DNA of 64,000 bases from Oceanobacillus sojae (GCF_900162665.1 NZ_LT727810.1:724469-788468), one strand, 5' to 3'. Positions 51,206 to 61,960 are shown, numbered from the stretch's first letter. Program-made: numbers and translations. The notes: generated by a model not told the origin, from the letters alone.

Positions 51206-52198
51206 TTATTCTTCAATAATTTGCTCGGCATAATCTGTGTTAACAAGATCTTCATATGGAGCATCTCCAGGGAGCTCGCCGGCCTCATCCATAATACCTT
51301 TCAGATTTTCCCAGGCGGCTTCTTCAAGCAGTGGAGATGTTGCATAAGAGCCTTGCTGTTTATAACGCTCGATTGCATTTGCGAGCATTTCTACATCTGT
51401 ATCCTCAAAATAAGGCTCTACTACCTTGGCAATTTCTAATGAGTCTGTTTCCTGTACCCACTGTTGTGCCTTATAAATTGCCCTGGTGAATGCTTTCACA
51501 GTTTCCTCTTCTTCATCTAAGAAGCTTTCCTTTGCCATGAAGACCGTATATGGGACCTGACCGGATTCTTCACCGAAGGAAGCAATAATATGTCCTTGAC
51601 CATTTGCTTCAAAAATACTTGCTGTAGGTTCAAATAACTGAACATATTCATAATCACCGCTGGCAAAAGCACCCGGGATATTAGCGAAGTCAATATTCTG
51701 AACTAAATCTAAGTCTTCATGGGGATCAATATCATGCTGCTTCAAAACATATTCTCCAACCATCTGCGGCATCCCGCCAACCCGCTGGCCAAGAAAATTG
51801 CTGTCCCGTAAATCCTCCCAATGAAAGTCTTCATCTGCTTCTTTGGCTACTAAAAATGTTCCGTCTGTTTGGGTTAACTGGGCAAAGTTGACAGCATAGT
51901 CTCTGGAATCCTGAGCATAGACATAGATAGATGTTTCAGAACCTACGAGAGCAATATCTGCACTATCAGACAGAAGCGCTGTCATTGTCGTATCTCCCCC
52001 CCAGGTTGTTTGTAAATCGACGTCCAGTCCCTCTTCCTCAAAAAAACCTTTTTCTAAAGCAACATATTGCGGTGCATAAAAAATAGAACGAGTTACTTCT
52101 GCAAGATCTATTTTAGTCATTTTATTTTGGCCGCAGGCGCTAATTAGAAGCAGAGAGCTTATTAATAAAATGAAACAGGAAAGTTTTCTCACCTTCAT
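51206..52198 (-). CDS. ytlA: YtlA, substrate-binding lipoprotein of ABC transporter
   Basis: A 330-residue lipoprotein with lipobox LISAC (Cys22), then an NMT1/THI5-like periplasmic-binding fold: FYAPQYVALEKGFFEEEGLDVDLQ and GGMPQMVGEYVLKQ. Substrates of this class include sulphonates, nitrate and thiamine pyrimidines. A motif to decide is not visible, and no THI riboswitch or S-box precedes it. Start: the ATG at 52198 lies only 2-4 bases from the AAAGGAAG site, so the GTG two codons downstream (52192) may be the real start. Confidence 0.88.
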   Translation of the reverse strand: MKVRKLSCFILLISSLLLISACGQNKMTKIDLAEVTRSIFYAPQYVALEKGFFEEEGLDVDLQTTWGGDTTMTALLSDSADIALVGSETSIYVYAQDSRDYAVNFAQLTQTDGTFLVAKEADEDFHWEDLRDSNFLGQRVGGMPQMVGEYVLKQHDIDPHEDLDLVQNIDFANIPGAFASGDYEYVQLFEPTASIFEANGQGHIIASFGEESGQVPYTVFMAKESFLDEEEETVKAFTRAIYKAQQWVQETDSLEIAKVVEPYFEDTDVEMLANAIERYKQQGSYATSPLLEEAAWENLKGIMDEAGELPGDAPYEDLVNTDYAEQIIEE

Positions 52199-52321
52199 CT
52201 TCCTTTCTAAAAAAAACTGTTCTTGAACATCTTCTAAAAATATATGATTAGCGGGTTGATTGTGTGAATGCCTATAAATTAGGAGAAATAGGCTAAATAA
52301 TTACAGAGGGGGAAAAAAGTA

Positions 52322-52363
52322 AAAAAAGGGTAAGCTCAGAAAATAATGAGCTTACCCTTTTTA
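52322..52363 (-). terminator. Terminator of pckA
   Basis: AAAAAGGGTAAGCTCA pairs perfectly with TGAGCTTACCCTTTTT; the T run is on the minus strand. Confidence 0.9.
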
Positions 52364-52375
52364 TAGAGCAGATAA

Positions 52376-53962
52376 TTATACTAATTTATAAACTGGACCT
52401 GCTTGCCGAATGTCTTCACTCACTTCAGTGAATTTCTCAAAATTCATATGGAATTTGCCAGCCAGTTTTTTTGCTTCAGTTTCATAGCTTTCTTTATCAT
52501 CCCAGGCATTTCTTGGAACAAGGACTTCATCTGGAACACCTGGAATTGATTTTGGAATAGCTAATCCAAAAATTTCATCTGTCGTTGTTTCAACGTCATT
52601 GAGCTCACCTATTAAAGCAGAGTGGACCATTGCCCGTGTATAGGACAGCTTCATTCTGTTTCCAACCCCATAAGCGCCGCCAGTCCAGCCTGTATTAATA
52701 AGAAATACATTTGTATTAAACTTATCAATTTTTTCTCCAAGCATTTCTGCATATACCGACGGATTTAATGGTAAAAATGGAGAGCCGAAGCATGCTGAAA
52801 ATGTCGCGACAGGCTTTGTTACACCACGCTCTGTACCGGCCAGTTTACTCGTATATCCGCTTAAGAAATGATACATCGCCTGTTCTTTTGTCAGTTTACT
52901 GATTGGCGGTAAGGTTCCTGAAGCATCTGCTGTCAGGAAAATAATCGTATTTGGATGTCCTGCAACACTCGGCTCCAGGCTATTATCAATATTTTCTAAT
53001 GGATATGCCGCACGTGTGTTTTCGGTTAAAGAAGTATCATCATAATCAGGAATGCGTGTATCTTCATCCAATACTACATTTTCCAGGACAGAGCCATAAC
53101 GGATAGCATCAAAGATCTGAGGTTCTTTTTCTGCAGATAAATTGATGCATTTTGCATAGCAGCCGCCTTCAATATTGAATACACCATCGTCACTCCAGCC
53201 ATGCTCGTCGTCACCGATTAATCGTCTGTCAACATCTGCTGAGAGTGTGGTTTTTCCAGTTCCGGATAATCCAAAAAATAAAGCTACATCGCCTTCTTTT
53301 CCTACATTGGAAGAGCAGTGCATGGACAGGACATCCTGCTCAGGAAGCAGGAAATTAGCTACAGAAAAGATTGATTTTTTTATCTCTCCTGCATATTCTG
53401 TTCCTCCAATAAGTACAATGCGCTGTTCAAAAGAAATTAAAACAAACGCTTCTGAATTTGTACCGTCTGCTTCAGGATCTGCTTTGAAACCGGGAGCAGA
53501 GATTACTGTAAAATCAGCTTCATGCAATTGTTCCATCTCTTTTTCAATAGGAATAAATAATTGTCTTGCAAATAAATTGTGCCAAGCATATTCATTAATA
53601 ACTTGAATAGGAAGTTTATACTTTTCATCTGCACCGGCATAAGCCTGGAGATGAAAAATTTCCTCTTTATTGTCTAAATAAGCAATTACTTTGTCAAGCA
53701 GCTGATTGAAGACATCTTCTTCAATAGGCCGATTGACATTTCCCCAGTCTACCTTATTTGCTGATAAAGCATCTTTTACAATAAATTTATCTTCCGGAGA
53801 ACGTCCCGTATATTTTCCAGTGGTAGCACGAACAGCACCGGTAGCTGTCAATTTTGCTTCATCGCGATTAATAATTTTCTCAATAAGCTGGCCTACAGAA
53901 TAGTTGCTGTAAATATTTGTTGAAGTGAACTCCTCCAGAATACTTCTCCGTAATATTTTCAT
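52376..53962 (-). CDS. pckA: PckA, ATP-dependent phosphoenolpyruvate carboxykinase
   Basis: A 528-residue gluconeogenic enzyme converting oxaloacetate and ATP to PEP. Signatures: [37 protein letters not shown]-loop [13 protein letters not shown], metal-binding [23 protein letters not shown] and [13 protein letters not shown] start it at the ATG 53962. AAAAGGAG is 14 bases upstream, rather far, and an in-frame GTG lies between, so the start is uncertain by about five codons. It is divergent from metK, as in B. subtilis. Confidence 0.95.
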   Translation of the reverse strand: MKILRRSILEEFTSTNIYSNYSVGQLIEKIINRDEAKLTATGAVRATTGKYTGRSPEDKFIVKDALSANKVDWGNVNRPIEEDVFNQLLDKVIAYLDNKEEIFHLQAYAGADEKYKLPIQVINEYAWHNLFARQLFIPIEKEMEQLHEADFTVISAPGFKADPEADGTNSEAFVLISFEQRIVLIGGTEYAGEIKKSIFSVANFLLPEQDVLSMHCSSNVGKEGDVALFFGLSGTGKTTLSADVDRRLIGDDEHGWSDDGVFNIEGGCYAKCINLSAEKEPQIFDAIRYGSVLENVVLDEDTRIPDYDDTSLTENTRAAYPLENIDNSLEPSVAGHPNTIIFLTADASGTLPPISKLTKEQAMYHFLSGYTSKLAGTERGVTKPVATFSACFGSPFLPLNPSVYAEMLGEKIDKFNTNVFLINTGWTGGAYGVGNRMKLSYTRAMVHSALIGELNDVETTTDEIFGLAIPKSIPGVPDEVLVPRNAWDDKESYETEAKKLAGKFHMNFEKFTEVSEDIRQAGPVYKLV

Positions 53963-54058
53963 AAGACAATTATTCACTCCTTTTAATGGTATAGAATTCA
54001 ATTTATCCTTAAAATATGTTTATTAGTATAACACATTAAATATAATAGTCCATACTAC

Positions 54059-54296
54059 TTTATGAAAAAATATTTTTTATGCTACATAGGGCCAAAAGCG
54101 GAAAGCGCCTGTTTAAAAACGTAGTGATTGGAGCGGCTCAACTGAGATAAAGGAATCACGATGAGCTTTAGCGAATCGATGATGACTTATCATAGGTTGC
54201 GACGGGAAATCACCTAGTTTTTGGCGCTTGGAGCTGGACGAGGCTAATATTGAATAAGAATTCATTTATGAAAAAATATTTTTTATGCTACATAGG
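54059..54296. repeat. Structured repeat bracketed by 32-bp direct repeats
   Basis: The 32 bases at 54059-54090 recur exactly at 54265-54296 (both contain TATGAAAAAATATTTTTTAT). Between them sits a 174-base segment folding on itself: AAGCGCC (54103-54109) with GGCGCTT (54223-54229), and GTGATT with AATCAC inside. Its TTGCGACGGGAAATCACCTA stretch resembles, from memory, a dispersed Bacillaceae intergenic repeat. It is GC-richer than its surroundings. The direct repeats suggest insertion with duplication, or a tandem duplication later filled. Confidence 0.75.
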
Positions 54297-54305
54297 ATAA
54301 TTGGG

Positions 54306-54334
54306 TTGACAGGAGAGGCTTGTTTCGTTAATCT
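54306..54334 (+). promoter_or_regulatory. Candidate metK promoter
   Basis: TTGACA (54306-54311), 17-base spacer, TAATCT, ending 17 bases before the SAM aptamer. It begins only 9 bases after the right direct repeat. Confidence 0.6.
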
Positions 54335-54350
54335 AATTATTGAACGGATA

Positions 54351-54456
54351 CTCTTATTCAGAGATGGTGGAGGGACAGACCCGATGAAGCCCAGCAACCT
54401 CACAAAGTGTGAAAGGTGCTAACCTGATGCAAGGATCATTCCTTGAACAATAAGAG
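54351..54456 (+). promoter_or_regulatory. SAM riboswitch (S-box)
   Basis: Closing stem CTCTTATT / AATAAGAG and the core AGAGATGGTGGAGGGA, CCGATGAAGCCCAGCAACCT, AAGGTGCTAACC and TGCAAGGATCATTCCTTG in SAM-I order. Together with the terminator at 54476 it controls metK. Confidence 0.97.
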
Positions 54457-54475
54457 CGAAAGGCCAATATGTTTC

Positions 54476-54510
54476 CCTTTCCTCATGTATTTTGAAGGAG
54501 AGGTTTTTTT
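54476..54510 (+). terminator. SAM riboswitch terminator
   Basis: CCTTTCC (54476-54482) pairs with GGAGAGG (54497-54503) with one G-U pair, followed by seven T. Confidence 0.8.
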
Positions 54511-54634
54511 GTTTTTAGGAGACTTTTTAAATATCTTAAAAGTTTGCATAAAAAATGAAAGCCCATTGGGTGGAATGATAGATTTATATTGAAACAGAGT
54601 TCCGTAACATACAAGGAAAAGGGGAGTTAGCCTT

Positions 54635-55834
54635 ATGGCTGCAAATCGTCGTTTATTTACTTCTGAGTCAGTTACTGAAGGGCATCCGGATAAGATGTCT
54701 GACCAAATTTCTGATGCTATTCTGGATGAAATTCTTTCGAAGGATCCGAATGCCAGAGTAGCGTGTGAAACAACTGTTACAACAGGAATTGTATTAGTTG
54801 CCGGAGAGATTTCTACAAGTACATATGTAGATATTCCTGCAATTGTACGTGAAACAGTGAAAAATATTGGATACACACGGGCAAAATTTGGTTTTGATTC
54901 TGAAACCTGTGCTGTGTTAACTGCTATTGATGAGCAATCTCCTGATATTGCCGGTGGCGTGGATGTAGCATTAGAAGCAAGGCAGGGACAGGAAAGTGAA
55001 GAGAAAATTGAAGCAATAGGAGCTGGAGACCAGGGCTTGATGTTTGGTTTTGCCTGCAATGAAACAGAAGAGCTTATGCCTCTGCCAATCTCTTTAGCAC
55101 ATCGTTTATCAAGAAGATTAGCGGATGTCCGTAAAGAGAAGATTGTGGATTACCTGCGTCCTGATGGAAAGACTCAGGTAACGGTTGAGTATGATGAAAA
55201 TGATCAGCCGCTGCGTGTAGATACCATTGTTGTTTCTACACAGCATCATCCAGATATAACAAATGAACAAATTGAAGCGGATATTATCAAACATGTTGTA
55301 GAAGCTGTTGTGCCAGGTGAATTACTGGATGATAAAACAAAATACTTCATTAATCCGACTGGCCGTTTTGTATTAGGCGGACCACAAGGAGATGTTGGTC
55401 TGACAGGAAGAAAAATCATTGTTGACACATATGGAGGCTATGCAAGACATGGCGGTGGAGCCTTTAGCGGAAAAGACGCAACGAAAGTGGACCGTTCTGC
55501 TGCTTATGCTGCACGCTATGTTGCTAAAAATATCGTTGCTGCAGGTCTGGCTGATTCCTGTGAAGTTCAATTAGCTTATGCTATTGGTGTTGCTCAGCCG
55601 GTCTCAATTTCGATTAATACATTCGGTACAGGGCTGGTCAGTGAAGAAAAATTAGTGGAAGCAGTGCGCGAGCTATTTGATTTGCGTCCGGCAGGTATTA
55701 TCCGCATGCTGGATTTAAGAAGACCAATCTTTAAAAATACCGCTGCTTATGGTCATTTTGGCCGCACAGATATCACATTTCCGTGGGAAAAAACAGATAA
55801 AGTGGAAGAATTAAAAGCTTTAACTGCTAAATAA
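54635..55834 (+). CDS. metK: MetK, S-adenosylmethionine synthetase
   Basis: A 399-residue enzyme making SAM from ATP and methionine. Signatures: [52 protein letters not shown] and [19 protein letters not shown]. The S-box upstream gives feedback by its own product. Start: ATG with AAGGGGAG about 10 bases upstream. A terminator follows directly. Divergent from pckA. Confidence 0.97.
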   Translation: MAANRRLFTSESVTEGHPDKMSDQISDAILDEILSKDPNARVACETTVTTGIVLVAGEISTSTYVDIPAIVRETVKNIGYTRAKFGFDSETCAVLTAIDEQSPDIAGGVDVALEARQGQESEEKIEAIGAGDQGLMFGFACNETEELMPLPISLAHRLSRRLADVRKEKIVDYLRPDGKTQVTVEYDENDQPLRVDTIVVSTQHHPDITNEQIEADIIKHVVEAVVPGELLDDKTKYFINPTGRFVLGGPQGDVGLTGRKIIVDTYGGYARHGGGAFSGKDATKVDRSAAYAARYVAKNIVAAGLADSCEVQLAYAIGVAQPVSISINTFGTGLVSEEKLVEAVRELFDLRPAGIIRMLDLRRPIFKNTAAYGHFGRTDITFPWEKTDKVEELKALTAK

Positions 55835-55869
55835 AAAACGTCAGGTGTCCGAGGATACCTGACGTTTTT
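55834..55869. terminator. Terminator between metK and ytoA
   Basis: AAAAACGTCAGGTGTCC pairs with GGATACCTGACGTTTTT, T-rich on both strands. Confidence 0.9.
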
Positions 55870-55896
55870 CTTACATACATTCAAGGGATGGTGATG

Positions 55897-56424
55897 TTAT
55901 TTATCCATTCCCATTGATGTTTCTTTTAAATAGTATTGTCCTTTTTCCACATAGGATTTGCGGATACGTTCCATTTCCTTATAGTCCTTATCTGTTAATT
56001 CACGGACTACCTTAGCAGGCCTGCCCATTGCTAGTGTTCCAGGAGGTATTTTCTTTCCCGGAGGCACCAGGCTCCCGGCGCCGATAAACGCATGCTCTCC
56101 AATTTCTGCGTCGTCTAAAATAATAGAACCCATACCGATCAGTGCATGATGGCGTATAATCGCTGAATGCAAGGTCACCTGATGGCCGACGGTTACATCA
56201 TGTTCAAGAATTAATGGCATGTCCGGACTTTGATGCAGCATGGAAAGGTCCTGTACATTTGTCCTTTTACCGATTTTTGTAGGGGCAACATCTCCCCGGA
56301 TAACAGTATGAAACCAGATACTTGCTTCTTCTTCAATTGTCACATCACCATTAATCACAGCATTTTTTGCAATGAATGCTGCAGGATTAATAGAAGGGGA
56401 GATGCCTTTATAAGATTCAATCAT
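55897..56424 (-). CDS. ytoA: YtoA, gamma-carbonic anhydrase-like hexapeptide protein
   Basis: A 175-residue left-handed beta-helix protein with hexapeptide repeats (AVINGDVTIEEEASIW, VGHQVTLHSAIIRHHALIG). The zinc histidines of gamma carbonic anhydrases are present: LHQSP, VGHQV and HSAIIRHH. IWFHTVIRGD and GRPAKVVREL are typical of the YtoA/YrdA group. Carbonic anhydrase activity is uncertain in this group. Start: ATG with GGAGG 8 bases upstream. The 545-base stretch from 56425 to 56969 holds no gene or structured element that I can support. Confidence 0.88.
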   Translation of the reverse strand: MIESYKGISPSINPAAFIAKNAVINGDVTIEEEASIWFHTVIRGDVAPTKIGKRTNVQDLSMLHQSPDMPLILEHDVTVGHQVTLHSAIIRHHALIGMGSIILDDAEIGEHAFIGAGSLVPPGKKIPPGTLAMGRPAKVVRELTDKDYKEMERIRKSYVEKGQYYLKETSMGMDK

Positions 56425-56969
56425 CGTATTCCTCCAACTAAATACATAATGATTAAAGTATATCAGAGGAAATATTTTCTGAAAAGAAGTCTGGATAACT
56501 GTTGATTTTCAGCTGTTTATGAATTTTTCCCGCCGGCTCATTGGTTCCCCCAAATTATGATAGAAATAGTAATGCAGGATTCTAAAATAATTTTTAAGTT
56601 ATGGGCATATATTCTAAATCACTTATTTCTTATGGATAATTAGTTTGAATGTATATTTATTTCTTTATATCCTCTACAGATGTGAATCTTTTTATGGTAG
56701 AATAAATAAGCTGGTTACATAATGATAGTGATAAATAAATAGATAAATGCTATCCTGATTTATTCCATCTGTAATCTTATAAATGGGAGAACTGGCAGTT
56801 GTTTCGGTTATTATCGGGACAAGTAATTGTATAAATCGGTCTAATCTATGAATGAGTAAAATATTATTCAACCAGATGAACTTTTACAGCAAAAGCATTT
56901 CTTTGAAAATGAACTTTTTGCCTGTCAGGAAGAAAACTGATTTATCGTTAAAAATGGGGTTGTACTTTC

Positions 56970-57359
56970 ATGTTAATTCAAATTGTCATAGGAATTTTAT
57001 TTTTTATTGGTGTTTATATACTGATTAGTGATGAACAGAAATGGCTGCGCGTGACGACGTACAGTTATATTATTCTGTTAACAATTATTTTTGCAATTGG
57101 ATATATTAATGAGTTAAATAGTTTACAGAATACGGAAGTGTTCGATATTTCTGCTCTGCAGCAGTGGGTCTACGTATTCGGATACTTATATTCCGTTCCG
57201 CTGATGATTGTATCAGCTTATATTTGGATTCCTTATCCGAAAAAATATAAAACATTACGGAGCCGCGCTCTCATGATTGCACTTATTATATTTATTATCA
57301 TGACAACCGGACATTTTTTAAATTTATTCTTCCGGTTATTATTTTTAGGAATTGCATAA
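56970..57359 (+). CDS. Small polytopic membrane protein, unknown
   Basis: A 129-residue protein with four likely helices (residues ~1-19, 27-46, 66-88, 101-125), starting MLIQIVIGILFFIGVYILIS. I do not recognise the family. The ribosome site is poor (GGGG 12-15 bases upstream of ATG), and the 545 bases before it give no clear promoter. The frame is nevertheless clean, the helices are regular, and a strong terminator ends it, so I think it is real. Confidence 0.6.
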   Translation: MLIQIVIGILFFIGVYILISDEQKWLRVTTYSYIILLTIIFAIGYINELNSLQNTEVFDISALQQWVYVFGYLYSVPLMIVSAYIWIPYPKKYKTLRSRALMIALIIFIIMTTGHFLNLFFRLLFLGIA

Positions 57360-57364
57360 TCATC

Positions 57365-57401
57365 AAAAGAAACGCTCTGATTCAGGAGCGTTTCTTTTTT
57401 T
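57365..57401. terminator. Bidirectional terminator after the small membrane protein / ytqB
   Basis: AAAGAAACGCTC pairs with GAGCGTTTCTTT; T runs on both strands. Confidence 0.88.
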
Positions 57402-57948
57402 CGATAGCGATTAAAAATGGAGCCTGATTTTGCTGATTGATAAATCTGTATTGAAGTACTTGATACTTTTTTTGATCTAATTGTGATGTGTAAGAAAGAA
57501 CTGCTTCCTTTTCTTCCTTTCCGCCGGAGTGTCCGTAATATACAACCAGGATAATCAGACCATTTGTTTTTAGCCTTTCCAATATAGCTCCTATTGCTGC
57601 CAGGGTGGAATGAGGTTTTGTAATAATTAATTTATCACTTTTTGGTAAATAACCAAGGTTAAAAATAGCTCCCCCGAAAATATCTTCTTTAATATAGTCA
57701 GGAATCTTTTCATGGCTGTCTTGAATTAGAGATACATTTTGACAGTCGTTTTCCTGAAGTTTTTCTTTCGTTTTTTGAATAGCCTGCTTTTGAATATCGA
57801 ATCCATAGACCTTGCCTGCAGATCCGACTGCCTGACTTAAAAACAACGTGTCGTGACCGTTTCCACAAGTGGCATCAATTGCTATATCTCCTTCTTTCAG
57901 GCTTTCCCTTAATAGAGTGTGTGCGTAGGTTAAAATATTTAATAGCAT
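57382..57948 (-). CDS. ytqB: YtqB, class I SAM-dependent methyltransferase
   Basis: A 188-residue methyltransferase with SAM motif I AIDATCGNGHDTLFLS (residues 23-38) and acidic motif II VYGFDIQKQAI. GAIFNLGYLPKSDK carries an NLGYLP motif instead of the usual NPPY. This is the rRNA-methylase-like YtqB family, next to leuS in B. subtilis; YtqB there binds SAM but its substrate is debated. Start: ATG after AGGAGA. It is divergent from the leuS T-box. Confidence 0.88.
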   Translation of the reverse strand: MLLNILTYAHTLLRESLKEGDIAIDATCGNGHDTLFLSQAVGSAGKVYGFDIQKQAIQKTKEKLQENDCQNVSLIQDSHEKIPDYIKEDIFGGAIFNLGYLPKSDKLIITKPHSTLAAIGAILERLKTNGLIILVVYYGHSGGKEEKEAVLSYTSQLDQKKYQVLQYRFINQQNQAPFLIAIEKKKRS

Positions 57949-58234
57949 CTAAACTGTCTCCTTATATACTTTTCTGACTCAATTGTTCAAAACTTCATCA
58001 TTTATCGCAGTATAACTGGATGAAAGACTCCCGTTTTGCAGTTTTCCTTTATTATAACAAAGGAAAGCAGGTTCTTGTTTATTAGTTGTAAAAGGAAAAA
58101 TAAATAAGTTTATCCAAATTTCTTCAATATATTGTTTCCAAATGTATAAAATTGTGTATACTAAAGATAAGATAAATTTTAATCATCTTGACATGATATG
58201 TTTATTTCATTATAATTCCAATATCATAAAATCA

Positions 58235-58476
58235 AAGACAATGAAAAAGGATTAGTAATAAGTTGTATCAGTTCCAGAGAAGCAGTGGGTGGTGAAAACT
58301 GCTACTGATAAACATATGAACTCACCTTTTTAGTTTGCAGTAACGAAAGTAAAGTAGTTACTGTCGTTTCATCAACGTTACTGATGTCAAGCGGGCGCTG
58401 ATGCGCTAATTTGGGTGGTACCGCGGGAAATAATCACAGCTTCTCGTCCCTTCACAGGGATGAGTGGCTTTTTTTA
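58235..58476 (+). promoter_or_regulatory. T-box leader, leucine-specific
   Basis: Stem I elements (AGAGAAGCAGTGGG, GGTGAAAAC) lead to a specifier loop GAA-CTC-ACC. The CTC codon at 58321-58323 fits leucyl-tRNA. The T-box motif GGGTGGTACCGCGG is at 58413-58426. A terminator, AGCTTCTCGTCCC with GGGATGAGTGGCT and seven T, runs from 58438 to 58476. Uncharged tRNA-Leu would allow read-through into leuS. Confidence 0.95.
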
Positions 58477-58562
58477 TACCTAATTTTAGGAATATCAGGT
58501 TAGAGACTAGTATCGCTGGTGATTGGACGATACAAAAGTTAGGAAGGAAAGGAAGGATAACG

Positions 58563-60977
58563 ATGAGCTTTGAGCATCTGGGAATCGAGAAAAAATGGCA
58601 AAAATATTGGGACGAAAATAAAACATTCAAAACAAATACATTTTCTAATAAAGAAAAGTTTTATGTACTTGATATGTTTCCTTATCCATCCGGCCAGGGG
58701 CTGCACGTTGGGCACCCGGAAGGATATACAGCTACAGATATTCTAGCCAGAATGAAAAGAATGCAAGGATATGAGGTCATGCATCCAATAGGCTGGGATG
58801 CTTTTGGACTTCCGGCGGAGCAATATGCCATTGACACAGGAAACAGCCCTAAAGAGTTTACAGAAGCGAATATTCAAACCTTTAAAAGACAGATTAAAGA
58901 GTTAGGTTTTTCCTATGATTGGGATAGAGAAGTGAATACAACAGATCCTGATTATTACAAATGGACACAATGGATTTTCAAAAAGCTTTATGAAAATGAT
59001 CTTGCTTATATGGATGAAGTGGCTGTAAACTGGTGTCCGGCTCTTGGAACTGTCCTTGCAAATGAAGAAGTAATTGATGGTAAAAGTGAACGGGGAGGGC
59101 ATCCGGTAGTCCGTAAACCGATGAAACAATGGATGCTTAAAATAACGGCATATGCAGATCGTCTGCTTACTGATTTAGAAGATTTGGATTGGCCGGAAAG
59201 TCTGAAAGAAATGCAGCGTAACTGGATCGGCCGTTCAGAAGGTGCTGAGGTAACTTTTTCCATTGAAGGACATGATGAAACCTTTACTGTATTTACGACA
59301 CGTCCAGATACATTATTCGGAGCAACTTATGCAGTAATGGCTCCTGAACATCCATTTATTAAGATGATTACTACAGCTGATCAAAAAGAAGCTGTGGAAA
59401 ATTATTTGCATGAAGTACAAACAAAGTCTGATTTAGAGCGTACAGACCTTGCGAAAGATAAAACAGGTGTATTTACCGGTGCCTATGCTGTCAATCCTGT
59501 TAACGGTGAAAAAATGCCAATATGGGTAGCAGATTATGTATTGATGAGTTATGGCAGCGGAGCAATCATGGCTGTACCTGCACATGATGAGCGCGATTAT
59601 GAATTTGCCAAAGTGTTTGAACTTCCGATTAAAGAAGTTGTTGCTGGCGGAAATATAGAAGAAGAAGCTTATACTGGAGATGGCTCTCACGTGAATTCAG
59701 AGTTCCTGGATGGTCTGGGTAAAGACGAAGCTATCTCAAAAATGATTGACTGGCTGGAAAAAAATGAAAAAGGTACAAAGAAAATTACGTATCGTTTGCG
59801 TGACTGGCTTTTCGCAAGACAGCGTTACTGGGGTGAGCCTATCCCAATTATTCATTGGGAAGATGGCAGTATGACAGCTGTTCCAGATGAGGAGCTTCCG
59901 CTGGAACTTCCTGAAATGACAGAAATCAAACCATCGGGAACTGGTGAATCTCCACTTGCTACGAATGAAGAGTGGGTGAATGTAGTCGATCCTGAAATGG
60001 GAATGAAGGGCAGAAGAGAAACAAATACAATGCCGCAATGGGCCGGAAGCTGCTGGTACTTCCTTCGTTATGTTGATCCGCATAATAAGGAACAGCTTGC
60101 TGATCCCAAAGCATTGGAAGAATGGCTCCCGATTGATATTTATATCGGCGGTGCAGAACATGCTGTACTTCATCTTCTATATGCACGTTTTTGGCATAAA
60201 TTCCTTTATGATATCGGTGTTGTCTCTACAAAAGAACCTTTCCAGAAATTGTTTAATCAAGGGATGATTCTTGGAGAAGGTAATGAGAAGATGAGTAAAT
60301 CAAAGGGGAATGTAGTTAATCCGGATGATATAATTTCTTCTCATGGTGCAGATACATTAAGGTTGTATGAAATGTTCATGGGACCATTGGATGCTTCTGT
60401 TGCCTGGTCAACAAATGGTTTAGACGGCTCCCGCCGTTTCCTGGACCGTGTCTGGAGACTGTATATTAATGATGATAACTCGTTAACAGATAAAATTACA
60501 GATGAGGCTGCAACAGAGCTGGATAAGGTTTATCATGAAACAGTGAAGAAGGTAACAGAAGACTTTGAGAACCTTCACTTTAATACTGGAATTTCACAAA
60601 TGATGGTATTTGTTAATGAATGTTACAAAGCAGATTCGATTCCAAAGAATTATGCAGAAGGATTTGTGAAGCTTCTTTCTCCGGTCGCACCACATATGTG
60701 TGAAGAGATTTGGCAAAAGCTTGGTAACGAGAAGAGTATTAGTTATGCTGGCTGGCCTGCTTATGATGAATCAAAGCTTGTTGAGGATGAGGTTGAGGTA
60801 GTGCTGCAGGTAATGGGGAAAGTTCGTGCAAAACTAAGCGTTCCTGTTGGTACTGCGAAAGATGACCTTGAAAAACTGGCATTAAGTGAAGACAGCGTCC
60901 AAAAATGGCTGGAAGGAAAAACAATCCGGAAAGTGATTGTTGTGCCGGATAAACTTGTTAATGTTGTAGCTAATTAA
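58563..60977 (+). CDS. leuS: Leucyl-tRNA synthetase LeuS
   Basis: An 804-residue class I synthetase. HIGH-type motif HVGH at residues 48-51 ([18 protein letters not shown]), editing domain around 220-410 with [14 protein letters not shown] and [17 protein letters not shown] at 576-580 ([15 protein letters not shown]), and C-terminal anticodon and LeuS domains. ATG at 58563 has AAGGAAGG upstream. The frame is open to 58464, but that segment overlaps the T-box terminator and is not translated. Confidence 0.97.
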   Translation: MSFEHLGIEKKWQKYWDENKTFKTNTFSNKEKFYVLDMFPYPSGQGLHVGHPEGYTATDILARMKRMQGYEVMHPIGWDAFGLPAEQYAIDTGNSPKEFTEANIQTFKRQIKELGFSYDWDREVNTTDPDYYKWTQWIFKKLYENDLAYMDEVAVNWCPALGTVLANEEVIDGKSERGGHPVVRKPMKQWMLKITAYADRLLTDLEDLDWPESLKEMQRNWIGRSEGAEVTFSIEGHDETFTVFTTRPDTLFGATYAVMAPEHPFIKMITTADQKEAVENYLHEVQTKSDLERTDLAKDKTGVFTGAYAVNPVNGEKMPIWVADYVLMSYGSGAIMAVPAHDERDYEFAKVFELPIKEVVAGGNIEEEAYTGDGSHVNSEFLDGLGKDEAISKMIDWLEKNEKGTKKITYRLRDWLFARQRYWGEPIPIIHWEDGSMTAVPDEELPLELPEMTEIKPSGTGESPLATNEEWVNVVDPEMGMKGRRETNTMPQWAGSCWYFLRYVDPHNKEQLADPKALEEWLPIDIYIGGAEHAVLHLLYARFWHKFLYDIGVVSTKEPFQKLFNQGMILGEGNEKMSKSKGNVVNPDDIISSHGADTLRLYEMFMGPLDASVAWSTNGLDGSRRFLDRVWRLYINDDNSLTDKITDEAATELDKVYHETVKKVTEDFENLHFNTGISQMMVFVNECYKADSIPKNYAEGFVKLLSPVAPHMCEEIWQKLGNEKSISYAGWPAYDESKLVEDEVEVVLQVMGKVRAKLSVPVGTAKDDLEKLALSEDSVQKWLEGKTIRKVIVVPDKLVNVVAN

Positions 60978-61005
60978 TACCTTTATTAAATGAATGTATA
61001 TTAAA

Positions 61006-61062
61006 AAGAAACCGGACTATAATCATTGTTCTATCGTGAGAACATGACTAGTCCGGTTTTTT
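61006..61062. terminator. Terminator after leuS
   Basis: AACCGGACTA (61010-61019) pairs with TAGTCCGGTT (61049-61058), with an inner TTGTTCT/AGAACA arm, then T. Shared with the convergent gene. Confidence 0.85.
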
Positions 61063-61080
61063 AACGGAAAAATGAATTTT

Positions 61081-61839
61081 TTAGCCGGCAGAGTCCTCTA
61101 TATGGAGGAGGTCCGTTTGTAAAGCGGTTTTTAGCAATATCCACTTGTCTTTATCATAAAACCAAATTGATTCAACAGTTCCAATTTGGTCTGCATGATA
61201 AGCCCCGCTAATTTGCTGATAACTTTTTAGGCCGGCCTGATTTTTATCTTCTAAATCAATTATTTCAAAAAATGCCACCGGATCAATCATCAGCGTTGTC
61301 GGTTCCAAAAGCTTACCCTGATCATTGTATAATTTTAAACGAATATATTCTTCTTTTTGCCCGGAGACATCTAAAATGATAGGGGGTTCTTTTGGCAGTA
61401 ACTGAACCGATACTTTAAATCCATCCATAAATTCTCCTTTTACCGGCTGCTCTATTGGAAGAGGAAGTTCAATAAAATTCTCTTCTTCCCACTGATTCAG
61501 CTGAGAGGTATACAGTCCGCCACTTCCTCCGGTCGGACTCTGATAAAGAATATCCGTTACACCATTATGTGTTAAATCGGCAAATTGTAATTCCGGATCA
61601 TAACCTCCGCCATAGTTAATCCGCCATGTTTTATCAGAAGACGGGCTTGAAATATCAACCCAAATATCCTGATAATAAACACCATCTTCAGCAAATAATT
61701 TTCCTTTTAGCTCTAACAGTTCTGCTTCTCCATCACCTGTAACATCCTCTTCGTAAGTATGGATCAGTATCCCGTCATTTGGAGCAGCTTCTGCCGGAGC
61801 AAAAAAAAGAGTTAAAAACAATAAACTGATATAAGCCAT
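61081..61839 (-). CDS. Secreted protein with calcium-loop-like repeats, unknown
   Basis: A 252-residue protein with a signal peptide (MAYISLLFLTLFFAPAEA, likely cut after AEA). The mature part carries loops resembling calcium-binding or FG-GAP-type repeats: DVTGDGEAELLEL and FADLTHNGVTDILYQ. A beta-rich domain with GGSGGLYTSQLNQW follows. The function is unknown to me; a cell-surface or envelope role is likely. ATG at 61839 is 6 bases after AAGGTG; the upstream frame to 61890 lacks a ribosome site. Confidence 0.75.
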   Translation of the reverse strand: MAYISLLFLTLFFAPAEAAPNDGILIHTYEEDVTGDGEAELLELKGKLFAEDGVYYQDIWVDISSPSSDKTWRINYGGGYDPELQFADLTHNGVTDILYQSPTGGSGGLYTSQLNQWEEENFIELPLPIEQPVKGEFMDGFKVSVQLLPKEPPIILDVSGQKEEYIRLKLYNDQGKLLEPTTLMIDPVAFFEIIDLEDKNQAGLKSYQQISGAYHADQIGTVESIWFYDKDKWILLKTALQTDLLHIEDSAG

Positions 61840-61960
61840 TACGTCACCTTCTATTTCTAAAGAGATTAAGTTTTGCTTTAGTTTAATCAAACGAGTTGAA
61901 TCCTATTCACTATCCATTTAATATGATAAAGAAGCATGCAATAGGAGGAGATGAGAGAAA

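Noticed and set aside
56881..57050. Short protein-like frame (IQPDELLQQKHFFENELF) before the small membrane gene
   Set aside because: A stop precedes it and no start codon exists in frame; at best a fragment, not supportable.
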